Assembly: GCA_905182225.1 (NCBI GenBank)
Contig: CAJJAJ010000009.1
Span: 96,814 to 160,813, forward strand
Direction: 5' to 3'
Source: an uncultured Aquiluna sp.
GTDB taxonomy: Bacteria > Actinomycetota > Actinomycetes > Actinomycetales > Microbacteriaceae
Length of the DNA: 64,000 nt
This document shows positions 28,835 to 37,253 of this stretch, in pieces. Under the pieces are notes generated by a model. The model was not told the DNA's origin, made no database searches, and was given only the letters and a program-made list of their open reading frames with translations. Within the stretch, counting starts at the first letter, position 1. The number at the start of each line of letters is the position of its first letter. The position numbers were made by a program, and so were the translations under genes.

Positions 28835-31733
28835 GTGTAACCGCCTTGGCCATGAGCAATTGACATTTGGAGTCTCCGGTGCAGTGCTCTGAGATATTTG
28901 CCACAAAGCTGGCCTGACCAATCTGGCTCTCAGCCCTAGACAAAAGCTCCATGATGCTTTTCTGGAACTCACCGGCAAGAGCCGGCTGCTCCAAGACCTT
29001 TAATGACCCCGAGCCCACGGAGATTATTCGGCCACCGGCAACCGGTTCGTCATAACTTTGGCGAAGCCCGAGCTGGTAGAGCGCCAGCTGACGGTGTTCC
29101 GCCGCCTCTTTTGCACTTGGTGATTTACCAGTCTTCAGATCCGCGGCTATCAAGCCGTCTCCGGTTCGTTCCACCCGATCTATTTTTCCGGCGACAACAA
29201 GACGGCCGAGATCTATTTCGAAGCCCTGCTCGCTGGCTACTAGCTGATTGGATTCAGCTAAGTAGGACGATATGTGACCCACCATTTTTAAAGCACGGCG
29301 CTTCGCCGCCGTTGCAAGCCACTCGGTTTCAAACTTCAAGGTATGCCAGTTTGATTCAACATACTGCCCGACCGAGTCGCTGTCTGTCGAAAGCTCCATT
29401 GCGGCATGTAGAAGTGTCCCAATTGATGCCTCAAAAGACTGGCCGTCGCCACCGAAATTATTTATAAACCAATGGAGAGGACATTTCTCAAATGCGTCGA
29501 GCCTTGATGCGCTCAAGCGGAGCTGCTCATCCTCCGTGACTACCGGGTCAGTAGTTGAAATTGGAAGCAGGCCCTGCCAACTTCTTGGATGTGCACCGCT
29601 AGCACCAGTTAGTGCCAAAGCAGCCAGCATCGGGGCCGCCGACACATCTCCAGCAGCTAACTCAGCCCGGAGCCTGCCCACCAAGCGGCGAGGGTCGAAC
29701 TCAATATCCACCTGCTTGGCGACCGGGGATAGTCCGAGCATTTGGAAAAACTGTGAGGGCTGTTCGTCCGAACTTTGCATTGCGCTGAGCATCAACTTGG
29801 ATCGAACCGCGCCCAAGCTCTTGTAAAACAGTCGAAGCTCGTCAGCCAGCTCAGATCTCGCTGCCTTGCCAGGATCGTCAGATCTTCCAGCTAAAAATGC
29901 CTGCAACCCACTGGCCCCAAGCAGAGAGTTCCTGGACCTAAGGTTTGGCCAGATACCCTCTTGCAGTCGAGGCATAGCCAGAACTTGAAACTCCAGTCCA
30001 GACAGTTGTGAAGCGGTAGCCAAAACCACCGAGTCCCGTAAGCCCACCTGTGCCAGCGAATCCTCGGGCACGGCCGCATCAAGCTGCACCGCAAAGAATG
30101 CCTGCGCACCCGTTCCCCGCTGCTCATCGAATCTATTTGCGGCCGCAAATAACTCCAAAATTGCATCTAGATCACGGTTCGCAGCCAAAGCCACTTCGGA
30201 TTCGCCCCTGGATAGCTCCGCAAGCTTCCCGGCGGGGGCAAGGTTCCAAATGGCGCTGACGAACTGATAGGCACCCATGTCGGTGTTGCTTTTCAGGCTC
30301 CCAAGCACTTGAATTGACCGATTCAGCCTGGCCACTTCATTCGAATCGAAGTCGATCTCGGCCTCGAAGATTGACTCGAGCATTTGACTGCGAGTCAGGC
30401 TTTCGAATTGCTCTAGAGAAGACAGTTGTCTAAATAGTCGACGCTGCTGGATAACTGAAAGGCCAATCAAATTAGACCCCAGAAGCTGAGTCACTAGATA
30501 GTGTTTAGGCTCGGCAAAAACCAGCTGACCAAAATCGAGCACCGATCGAGCCGCCGGCTGATCCCGAAGCGCTTTTTGCACGCCGAGGATTCTGACTGGT
30601 ATCGATCTTGCTGCTAAGTCACTGGAGAGCTGCTCGAGCTGCACTCTGGTTCTAGCCACAACGCACATTTGCCCCCAGTCCCAACCTTCGGTGACTCTCA
30701 GCCTGCGGAACTCACTTGCAAGGTAATCGGTTTCCGATATCTGGTTATCAAAGACTGAAAATTCATCGGTGCTAGATTTCGCGCTGGATTTGGGACGATG
30801 CCGAAAAGCTTCGGAGGTGGGTATGCGTTCAGCAAGCCTGCCCATGAGGTCATTCACGCTGGCTGGCTGGCTGGTATGCCGGGTTAGGGAAACCTCTAGA
30901 AGGTTCTTTCTATTTTTTCTGAGCCCAGCCACGAAGCCCCCGGCTGCCGCGCGAAACCCAAGAGAGGCAGTATCCGGATCACCACAAGCAATCAGCTGAC
31001 AAGTGCTCGAAAGCTGCAGGATGAATTCAACTCCGGCTAGCGAGAGATCCTGCGCGTCATCGACTAAAACAACCTTTGCGCTCTTTGCTCCTGCGGCAAA
31101 TTTGGTTGCCATCACAATCAACTGTGAAGGGTCTACTTGATTAGTTTTTTGCAAGGCGTCGACGTAAACAGGCAACAGGTCAATTGCGGCTCGGAAATTC
31201 GACCTAGGCCAACTCTCCTGCAGCGCAATCAGTTTGCCGTGGTCTAATTGATTCTCAATCAGCACCGCGAATAAATCACGAAGTTCGTTGTGAAAACCGG
31301 ATAGAGCAAGGCTAGCCGGCTCAAAACCCCAACTCTTGGCGACACCGCTCGCGACCGCGTTTGAAACAAGTCCCGCGATAAGTGACTGCTGCTTGGCCCC
31401 CGATACCAACTTCACGCCTGGAAGTTCGGCCTGCAGAATTTCAAAAGCCAACGAAGTAACTGATCGCGCCCTTGGCAAGATAGCTACTTTTTTTGAGTTG
31501 GATGCTAGTTGGTCTCGAAGCCTGGTTGCTGCTGCGCGCTGGGGGGTTATTACAATAACTTCACTTGGATTCAAGCCAGCAATTTCAAATTCTGAAACCA
31601 GATTCTTTATAAGACCGGTTTTACCGGACCCTGGAGATCCGAGCACAAGGGCGTCCAGGCCGGCCATAACACCGGCAAGTTCAACCGGGAGTTCTGTCTC
31701 GGATGAATCGGGCGAATCAGAAAAATTTCTCAC
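28827..31733 (-). CDS. adnA: AdnA-like helicase-nuclease subunit with divergent motor
   Basis: Partner of AdnB, 968 residues from a GTG start. The N-terminal motor keeps Walker A LVLGSPGSGKTGL and a Walker B-like VVLVDDAQDLSLAG. Motif III (ACGDPDTASLGFRA) and motif VI (LFYKSLGAVRSKL) are divergent, consistent with the weaker AdnA motor known in mycobacteria. The C-terminal nuclease has GTLLHAAME, GKIDRVERTG and IAADLKTGK plus a QLALYQLGL helix. Cysteines at FEKCPLHW and HCTGDSKCQ recall the iron-sulfur staple of AddB-type nucleases, but a fourth ligand is not obvious. It overlaps adnB by 8 bases. Confidence 0.88.
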   Translation of the reverse strand: MRNFSDSPDSSETELPVELAGVMAGLDALVLGSPGSGKTGLIKNLVSEFEIAGLNPSEVIVITPQRAAATRLRDQLASNSKKVAILPRARSVTSLAFEILQAELPGVKLVSGAKQQSLIAGLVSNAVASGVAKSWGFEPASLALSGFHNELRDLFAVLIENQLDHGKLIALQESWPRSNFRAAIDLLPVYVDALQKTNQVDPSQLIVMATKFAAGAKSAKVVLVDDAQDLSLAGVEFILQLSSTCQLIACGDPDTASLGFRAAAGGFVAGLRKNRKNLLEVSLTRHTSQPASVNDLMGRLAERIPTSEAFRHRPKSSAKSSTDEFSVFDNQISETDYLASEFRRLRVTEGWDWGQMCVVARTRVQLEQLSSDLAARSIPVRILGVQKALRDQPAARSVLDFGQLVFAEPKHYLVTQLLGSNLIGLSVIQQRRLFRQLSSLEQFESLTRSQMLESIFEAEIDFDSNEVARLNRSIQVLGSLKSNTDMGAYQFVSAIWNLAPAGKLAELSRGESEVALAANRDLDAILELFAAANRFDEQRGTGAQAFFAVQLDAAVPEDSLAQVGLRDSVVLATASQLSGLEFQVLAMPRLQEGIWPNLRSRNSLLGASGLQAFLAGRSDDPGKAARSELADELRLFYKSLGAVRSKLMLSAMQSSDEQPSQFFQMLGLSPVAKQVDIEFDPRRLVGRLRAELAAGDVSAAPMLAALALTGASGAHPRSWQGLLPISTTDPVVTEDEQLRLSASRLDAFEKCPLHWFINNFGGDGQSFEASIGTLLHAAMELSTDSDSVGQYVESNWHTLKFETEWLATAAKRRALKMVGHISSYLAESNQLVASEQGFEIDLGRLVVAGKIDRVERTGDGLIAADLKTGKSPSAKEAAEHRQLALYQLGLRQSYDEPVAGGRIISVGSGSLKVLEQPALAGEFQKSIMELLSRAESQIGQASFVANISEHCTGDSKCQLLMAKAVTHD

Positions 31734-31799
31734 GTCATCAATCTATTTGGCTCTACAGACTTTTTTCTTGCCGTAACCTTATTTTGACTAAGGAGAATT

Positions 31800-32024
31800 A
31801 TGGACGTCAGAATCGGCATCAGAGACAACGCGAGAGACATCAGCTTCGAATCAGGCCTTAGCGCCAAAGATCTGATGGCTACGGTAAAAAAGGCGATTGA
31901 AGCCTCGGAGCCTGTGCTTGAACTTAGTGACGACAAGGGCAGCATCATCCTGATTCCAACATCTTCGATTGCATACGTTGAAATAGGCGCGGAGGAAACA
32001 AGGCGCGTGGGGTTCCTGGCCTAA
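31800..32024 (+). CDS. DUF3107 family protein
   Basis: A 74-residue actinobacterial protein of unknown function, recognised by MDVRIGIRDNARDISFES, then LSAKDLMATVKKAIE and the C-terminal IPTSSIAYVEIGAEETRRVGF, which is nearly invariant in the family. A strong ribosome site AAGGAG lies just ahead of the ATG. The stop overlaps the ATG of the next membrane-protein gene by one base. In actinobacteria this gene usually sits beside adnA and the ferritin-like and DEAD-helicase genes, as here. Confidence 0.9.
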   Translation: MDVRIGIRDNARDISFESGLSAKDLMATVKKAIEASEPVLELSDDKGSIILIPTSSIAYVEIGAEETRRVGFLA

Positions 32025-32323
32025 TGGAAATTCTAATAATTATTGCCTATGCGGCCATTCTTGCGATGGTGGGCCCGTTCGTTCTTGCAAAATCCGACCA
32101 CTATGGAAAATTAGTGCCGGTGAGTATTGCATTGTCTGCTGGAAGCGCCCTCTGGCTAATTTTCACCTGGGTTGGCTTCAGCTATTCCAGCGCTTGGATT
32201 TGGTTCATCGTCATGCTTTCAATGCCTGCAGCTGGATGGTTCGGAACGAATTTTCTAGTTGGAAAACGAGAATCAGAAGAGGCTAGGCAGCTGGCCAGCA
32301 TCCGCCTAAGCGGTAAGGCCTAG
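32024..32323 (+). CDS. Small membrane protein of unknown function
   Basis: A 99-residue protein with about three hydrophobic helices (residues 2-22, 30-52, 57-76) and a charged C-terminal tail (KRESEEARQLAS). The ATG overlaps the DUF3107 stop (TAATG), so it is probably translated with it, and its own 3' end overlaps the convergent ferritin-like gene by 18 bases. I do not recognise a family. Codon use and placement suggest a real gene. Confidence 0.75.
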   Translation: MEILIIIAYAAILAMVGPFVLAKSDHYGKLVPVSIALSAGSALWLIFTWVGFSYSSAWIWFIVMLSMPAAGWFGTNFLVGKRESEEARQLASIRLSGKA

Positions 32324-33064
32324 AAGATCCATTCTCACGGTGTGCTTAGCAATTAACGCCGACGTGAATGGCTCAAGGGTCTTGAACTGCTCCCTGGCAA
32401 GCGCGGCTGGATCGTCCTTCACCGGGTTTGGCAAAATTTTAGCTAGATCCACAGAATCTCGGATTTCTAGGAGCGCGTCGGCTACCACCATCCGTCCAAA
32501 CATCGCGAGCCTTGGCCCCAGAGCTGGGTCGGCGGCAATGCCGGAGGCCAACTCACTCTCACAAAATTTCTCCAGCTTCTTTGATTCTAGAAGTTGATCC
32601 ACTTTTAGCTTTTTTGCAGCTGGAAGGCCCTTGGAAACTTGAGCAGCGCCGTCTTGTAGTATTCCAAAAACGACATAGATCCTCATGAGGTCCTCGAACC
32701 AGTCAGCGCCTTCGGTCCGCATAACTAACTGTTCAAGTCGTTCACGAATGTCCGATTGCAATTCCATCTGGCTTGCGCCAAGCCGAATCAACAAACCGTC
32801 TAGCTGCTTCGAGCGATCTCTGTAGGAACCGGCCAAAATGGCCTGAGCCTCGCTTTGATTCGAATGGGGCGCCTTGAGGGAGTCTTGCTGCAGCAGATCG
32901 GAGATCACAAGATGCAACTGCGACAAAGAAGACAGATAGATTTCCGACGAAGGAGTAAGCTTGGCAGGGTTGAGTTGGATTTGACTGCGACCAGCAGTTG
33001 CGTCTCGCGAAGGAAGCGTGAGCTTCTGCGAAACCTTACGTATCTTGCGTAACCAATCCAACAC
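32306..33064 (-). CDS. Ferritin-like-fold protein (actinobacterial MiaE-like group), ligands not evident
   Basis: A 252-residue, largely helical protein. The stretches DWFEDLMRIYVVFGILQDGA (about 121-140) and AADPALGPRLAMFGRMVV correspond to the DWYE...YV.DGIA and IAADP...RLALWGRR segments of actinobacterial ferritin-like/MiaE-like proteins beside DUF3107. The carboxylate and histidine residues expected as di-iron ligands (E..H pairs, the D in YVxDGIA) are mostly replaced here. The start is GTG. It is divergent from the DEAD helicase. Enzymatic role is uncertain; a structural role is possible. Confidence 0.7.
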   Translation of the reverse strand: MLDWLRKIRKVSQKLTLPSRDATAGRSQIQLNPAKLTPSSEIYLSSLSQLHLVISDLLQQDSLKAPHSNQSEAQAILAGSYRDRSKQLDGLLIRLGASQMELQSDIRERLEQLVMRTEGADWFEDLMRIYVVFGILQDGAAQVSKGLPAAKKLKVDQLLESKKLEKFCESELASGIAADPALGPRLAMFGRMVVADALLEIRDSVDLAKILPNPVKDDPAALAREQFKTLEPFTSALIAKHTVRMDLLGLTA

Positions 33065-33129
33065 CTTGCAAGCTTATAGCTCAGCTCGAGGGGTAGAAAA
33101 CCGAGAGCCAAAAACATACGGAGAATTAC

Positions 33130-34449
33130 TTGAGTTTCAAATCACTAGGCATAGATGCAGATATCTGCGAAGCCCTAGAGTCCAAAGGCATCACCAGTCC
33201 ATTCCCAATTCAAGAACAAGCTATTCCAGTTGCGTTATCTGGCACCGATGTAATCGGCCAGGCAAAAACCGGAACTGGTAAAACTCTTGGGTTTGGCCTT
33301 CCACTGATTCAGGCCTTGGGTGAGAACCCAGCTCCTGGTGTGCAAGCGCTGGTGGTTGTTCCGACAAGAGAATTGGCACTTCAGGTCTCTGAGGACTTGA
33401 TACTTGCAACAACCAACCGCCCTACCACCGTCGTTGCCATCTACGGCGGAAAGGCCTACGAAGGCCAGGTCGCTGCCCTAGAGGGCGGCGCGCAGATTGT
33501 TGTCGGTACACCGGGACGCCTCCTTGATCTTGCCAAGCAAAAACTTATGAACCTGTCCAACGTGACTTTTATGGTCTTGGATGAAGCTGACGAGATGCTG
33601 GACCTTGGCTTCTTGCCGGATGTTGAAAAACTCTTTTCGCTAACACCTCCTCAGCGTCAGACCATGCTGTTCTCGGCCACCATGCCGACGGCCATCTTGA
33701 GCCTGGCTCGTCGCTACCAAAACCGCCCGATCCACATCCGGGTCAGTGACCCGGATGAAGGTAAGACCAAGGCTGACATCAAGCAGTACGTCTATCGAGC
33801 ACACGCCCTTGATAAAGATGAAGTAGTGGGCAGAATCTTGCAGGCCGAGGGCCGAGGCAAGACAATTATTTTCGTCCGAACCAAGAGGCAGTCCGCCAAA
33901 TTGGCCGAAGAGCTAATCGATAGAGGATTCAATGCGGCTCCCTTGCACGGAGACATGTCTCAGGACGCCAGAGAGCGCTCTATGGCTTCTTTTAGAGAAG
34001 GCAAAAAAGAGATTCTCGTTGCGACCGAAGTCGCAGCCCGCGGTATCGATGTAGACGATGTCACGCACGTCATCAATTACTCGGTCCCAGAGGATGAAAA
34101 AGCCTACCTGCACCGCACCGGAAGAACCGGAAGAGCTGGAAAGCTGGGCGTAGCCGTTACTTTCGTTGACTGGAACGATTTAGCTCGCTGGGTTCACATC
34201 AACCGCGAACTAGACCTTGGCGTTCCGGAGCCTACGGAAACCTACTCGAATTCGCCTCATCTGTTTGAGCAGCTCGGCATCGAACCTGGCACAAAGGGTC
34301 GAATCGGAAGAGCTCCTTCGGTAGTCAAAAAGGCTCCTACCTCGACCCAGCCTCCAAGGTCCAGCGCACCGGGCAAGTCTGCTCCTCATCAGAGTCGCAA
34401 TCGAAATCGAAATCGAAACTATAAGGGCACTTCAAAGCCAGAGGCTTGA
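33130..34449 (+). CDS. DEAD-box ATP-dependent RNA helicase
   Basis: RNA-remodelling helicase of 439 residues, likely in ribosome assembly or RNA decay. The motifs appear in order: Q motif SPFPIQEQAIP, motif I AKTGTGKT, PTRELAL, motif Ib GTPGRLLD, motif II VLDEADEM, SAT, motif IV IIFVRTKR, motif V ATEVAARGIDV and motif VI HRTGRTGRAG. The tail is basic, with an RN-repeat tract (NRNRNRN) encoded by a tandem hexamer. The start is TTG with GGAG upstream. The 3' end overlaps the convergent PHP gene by 31 bases. Confidence 0.94.
   Translation: MSFKSLGIDADICEALESKGITSPFPIQEQAIPVALSGTDVIGQAKTGTGKTLGFGLPLIQALGENPAPGVQALVVVPTRELALQVSEDLILATTNRPTTVVAIYGGKAYEGQVAALEGGAQIVVGTPGRLLDLAKQKLMNLSNVTFMVLDEADEMLDLGFLPDVEKLFSLTPPQRQTMLFSATMPTAILSLARRYQNRPIHIRVSDPDEGKTKADIKQYVYRAHALDKDEVVGRILQAEGRGKTIIFVRTKRQSAKLAEELIDRGFNAAPLHGDMSQDARERSMASFREGKKEILVATEVAARGIDVDDVTHVINYSVPEDEKAYLHRTGRTGRAGKLGVAVTFVDWNDLARWVHINRELDLGVPEPTETYSNSPHLFEQLGIEPGTKGRIGRAPSVVKKAPTSTQPPRSSAPGKSAPHQSRNRNRNRNYKGTSKPEA
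34399..34416 (+). repeat. Tandem hexanucleotide repeat in the DEAD-helicase tail
   Basis: Three perfect copies of AATCGA in a row encode the NRNRNRN part of the helicase tail. The copy number keeps the reading frame, since the unit is six bases. Just downstream is the overlap with the convergent PHP gene stop (34419). Confidence 0.8.
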
Positions 34450-35288
34450 TCTAAAATTCGCTGGAGCATCGCGGGCTCAGTACGGTTTTCACCGAGCCGG
34501 TTGTCTTTGCCGTCGATACCGTGATAATCGCTGGAGCCAGTGGTTATCAAATTATGCTTCACCGCTAAGTTCCTAAGCCATTGCTTTGCTTGCTTGGGAA
34601 CGGATCGATGCTCAATTTCAATGCCATTCAAGCCGGCACCAATCAGAATCTTGAAAAATTCGGCAGGTAAATCAGTCATCGAGGCTCCCGCAGGAAAGTC
34701 GATTAAAGGGTGAGCGATTACTGAAACACCTCCCGCACCCCGAATCAGAGCTATGGCGTCGGTGGTGTCAACCGAGTAATCCGAAACGTAGTAGCGCGAA
34801 TGCGAATGAAGAATTGACGTGAACGCATCCGAACGGGTTGGAACCACTCCCATTGACACCAAAGTGTCTGCCAAGGCTGGTCGCCCGACCGTGGAACCCT
34901 CTGGCAACTGCGCCAGCACCATTTCCCAAGTGATTGGGTAGTCCTCAGCAAGTAGCGCAACCATCTTTTTTGCTCTCTCAATTCTTGAGCGCCTTGTCTT
35001 TTCAAGTTCCTGAACTAACGCTGAATTTGTTGGGTCTGGCAGATACGCAAGAATGTGAACGCTGATCGAGCGGTTATCGCCGATCAACTGCCTAGTGGAC
35101 ACCTCGATTCCAGGAATTACTCGGACCTGGTGCTGACGACCAGCAATTATTGCCTCGTCCCAGCCAAGAGTGGTGTCGTGATCGGTGATTGCAAGGGTCG
35201 TGACACCTGCTTTAGCCGCGTTTTGGACAAGTTCGGTTGGGCTATCTAATCCGTCACTCATGTTTGAGTGTGCATGTAGGTCTATCAC
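34419..35288 (-). CDS. PHP-domain metal-dependent phosphoesterase
   Basis: A 289-residue PHP-family protein, probably hydrolysing a nucleotide or 3',5'-bisphosphate (RNase AM/YciV-like relatives). Metal ligands are visible in IDLHAHSNMSDG (about 2-13), LAITDHDTT (about 35-43), PGIEVST, IAHPLID and GSSDYHG. The real substrate cannot be told from sequence. It is convergent with the DEAD helicase (31-base overlap) and divergent from the Xaa-Pro aminopeptidase, only 17 bases from that gene's preferred start. Confidence 0.9.
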   Translation of the reverse strand: MIDLHAHSNMSDGLDSPTELVQNAAKAGVTTLAITDHDTTLGWDEAIIAGRQHQVRVIPGIEVSTRQLIGDNRSISVHILAYLPDPTNSALVQELEKTRRSRIERAKKMVALLAEDYPITWEMVLAQLPEGSTVGRPALADTLVSMGVVPTRSDAFTSILHSHSRYYVSDYSVDTTDAIALIRGAGGVSVIAHPLIDFPAGASMTDLPAEFFKILIGAGLNGIEIEHRSVPKQAKQWLRNLAVKHNLITTGSSDYHGIDGKDNRLGENRTEPAMLQRILDQASGFEVPL

Positions 35289-35305
35289 AGGAGCAGAATA
35301 GTCGC

Positions 35306-36691
35306 ATGACGAAAAATTCTCAGCCGATTAACCGGTCTCGCGTTCCACAATCGGAACGGTTCATGGATTTCATCTCCTCCAACTGGGCGGAAATTGACTC
35401 CCTGATTGTCACTCGCTGGGGAGTTGCTGACCACAGTCTCAAGCGCAGGGACGCTCTGTCGGCAAGGTTTCCCGGCAAAGTCCTAGTCATTGCCGCCACC
35501 CAGCCAAGGGTGCGCGCCAATGACACCGACTATCGCTATCGCCCGGACACTGCCTTCACTCACCTCACCGGATGGGGTTCGGCAACTGTTCCTGGATCGG
35601 TATTGGTGATTGATGGCAGCAAAGACAAATGCGAATCAACCTTGTACCTAATGCCAACTGCGGGAAGAGACTCCGACGAGTTTTTTGCCAACCCCGCAAT
35701 CGGAGAATTCTGGGTTGGCCCAAGACCAACCCTGAGCCAAGTCTCGTTTCAGCTTGGGATCGAAACCAAAGACCTAAAGCAACTAGATGCCGACCTTGCA
35801 TCGATTGGGGCAGTCATAGATATGGAAGATCCAGAACTTTCCGAAGCCGCCTCCACGCTGAGATTTGTAAAAGATGAATACGAGATTGCCCAAATGCGTG
35901 AAGCGGTCAGAATCACAGTTGACGGTTTTGCAGAGGTTGCCAGATCGATACCACGGGCCACAAAAAAAGCCAGAGGAGAACGAGTCGTTGAGACTGCCTT
36001 TTACAGCGTGGCAAGACAAAACGGTTTTGAGCTTGGCTACGAGACAATCGCTGCCAGCGGGCCAAACGCTTGCATACTTCACTGGACAAAAAACGATGGC
36101 GAAGTCAAAACTGGTGACCTAATACTGGTCGATGCTGGAGCCGAGCTTGACTCGCTATACACGGCAGATGTAACAAGAACGATTCCAGTAAATGGCAAAT
36201 TTACAAAAGAGCAGCTCTGGGTCTACAACACTGTCCTGGAGGCCGCCGACGCAGCCTTTGCGGTGGTGAAACCAGGGATACGATTCCGCGAAGTTCATAA
36301 CGCAGCGATTGGGGTTATTGCCAGGCGAGTAGCCGAGCTTGGGGTAATTCCAGTGACGGCCGAAGAGGCTCTGGAAAAAGATAACCAGCATCATCGCCGC
36401 TACATGGTCCACGGCACCAGTCACCACTTGGGGCTCGATGTCCACGACTGCGCGCAGGCTAGGCGCGAAATGTATCAGGACGGGATTCTAGAAAAAGGCA
36501 TGATTTTCACGATAGAGCCCGGCCTCTACTTTCACCAGAATGACCTGAATCTGCCGGCTGAATACCGCGGGATCGGAGTAAGAATCGAGGATGACGTCTT
36601 GGTCACTGAGTCCGGTTATGAAAACCTAAGCGCTGCTTTGCCGAGAACCGCTAGCGACGTTGAGAATTGGTTTGCCGAGCAAATTTCCTAA
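35306..36691 (+). CDS. pepP: Xaa-Pro aminopeptidase (peptidase M24B)
   Basis: Removes N-terminal residues preceding proline from peptides, with two divalent metals. The 461-residue protein has an N-terminal creatinase-like domain (FRPDTAFTHLTGW-like segment YRYRPDTAFTHLTGW) and the pita-bread catalytic domain with ligands in LVDAGAELDSLYTADVTRT, HGTSHHLGLDVHD, IFTIEPGLYF and VRIEDDVLVT. The frame is open to 35237; I chose ATG 35306 since the residues before it are unlike homologues, though its AGGAG is 13 or so bases away. The stop is back to back with the next gene's stop. Confidence 0.92.
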   Translation: MTKNSQPINRSRVPQSERFMDFISSNWAEIDSLIVTRWGVADHSLKRRDALSARFPGKVLVIAATQPRVRANDTDYRYRPDTAFTHLTGWGSATVPGSVLVIDGSKDKCESTLYLMPTAGRDSDEFFANPAIGEFWVGPRPTLSQVSFQLGIETKDLKQLDADLASIGAVIDMEDPELSEAASTLRFVKDEYEIAQMREAVRITVDGFAEVARSIPRATKKARGERVVETAFYSVARQNGFELGYETIAASGPNACILHWTKNDGEVKTGDLILVDAGAELDSLYTADVTRTIPVNGKFTKEQLWVYNTVLEAADAAFAVVKPGIRFREVHNAAIGVIARRVAELGVIPVTAEEALEKDNQHHRRYMVHGTSHHLGLDVHDCAQARREMYQDGILEKGMIFTIEPGLYFHQNDLNLPAEYRGIGVRIEDDVLVTESGYENLSAALPRTASDVENWFAEQIS

Positions 36692-37207
36692 TTAGCTAAG
36701 GTCGCGGGACATGTTGATGATTTGCATGGCCTTTGCCGCGTCTTCTTCGGGCACGATGACTTCATATTTCGCAGCCACTGGCATTTGCGAACTTAGAAAA
36801 CCGCGCTTGTTTTTTGAGGCCAAAAATCTAAGAATGTTTACGAGCATTCCAACACCGGCTGCAATCACAATAACTGCTAAGAATTCTTGAGGCACGTAGT
36901 TGATCTCTCCGCTGGTGCCAACATCTACACCTGCGCCGATAATCAGGGCGAAAATCACGCCAAGCCAAAATCCGGTCATCGCTCCTGAGGCGGCTACTCG
37001 GCCGTAACCAAGCCTTGATCTGACTTTCTCAACCATGACTAGGTCGTGGCCAAGAATTGTCACTTTATTTGCCTTGAAATCTCCTGCCACCAGCCTGTTG
37101 ACAAATTCGGTTGCCTCGGTGTGGGTGCGAAATTCACCCAGGCTGTGACCGCGTGGGATCGAGAGAACCGAGTTGTTCTTTTTGGAGCTATTTCTGGCAT
37201 CAGACAT
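36692..37207 (-). CDS. General stress protein 17M-like (YflT-type) membrane protein
   Basis: A 171-residue protein. Residues about 18-75 (IPRGHSLGEFRTHTEATEFVNRLVAGDF...VTILGHDLV) match the YflT/general-stress-17M-like domain. Two hydrophobic helices follow (about 80-102 and 110-132), then KYEVIVPEEDAAKAMQII. Actinobacterial homologues commonly lie divergent from the MgtE-N/CBS gene, as here (46-base gap). Function is unknown. The call is by recall of the family pattern. Confidence 0.8.
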   Translation of the reverse strand: MSDARNSSKKNNSVLSIPRGHSLGEFRTHTEATEFVNRLVAGDFKANKVTILGHDLVMVEKVRSRLGYGRVAASGAMTGFWLGVIFALIIGAGVDVGTSGEINYVPQEFLAVIVIAAGVGMLVNILRFLASKNKRGFLSSQMPVAAKYEVIVPEEDAAKAMQIINMSRDLS

Positions 37208-37253
37208 TGAAGAAGCCTTTCAGGATTAGGCATGTCCGAATAAGGTTATCTCT

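Noticed and set aside
28835..28978. 48-codon N-terminal extension of adnB
   Set aside because: It lies inside the coding end of adnA, and the ATG at 28834 fits the overlap pattern and homologous N-termini.
29003..29467. 154-residue plus-strand ORF opposite adnA
   Set aside because: Antisense to the conserved nuclease domain of AdnA, proline/arginine-rich and without a family match.
25766..31733. Phage-defence helicase-nuclease island
   Set aside because: Domain order, operon overlap and flanking core genes (DUF3107, UvrD-like) match housekeeping AdnAB.
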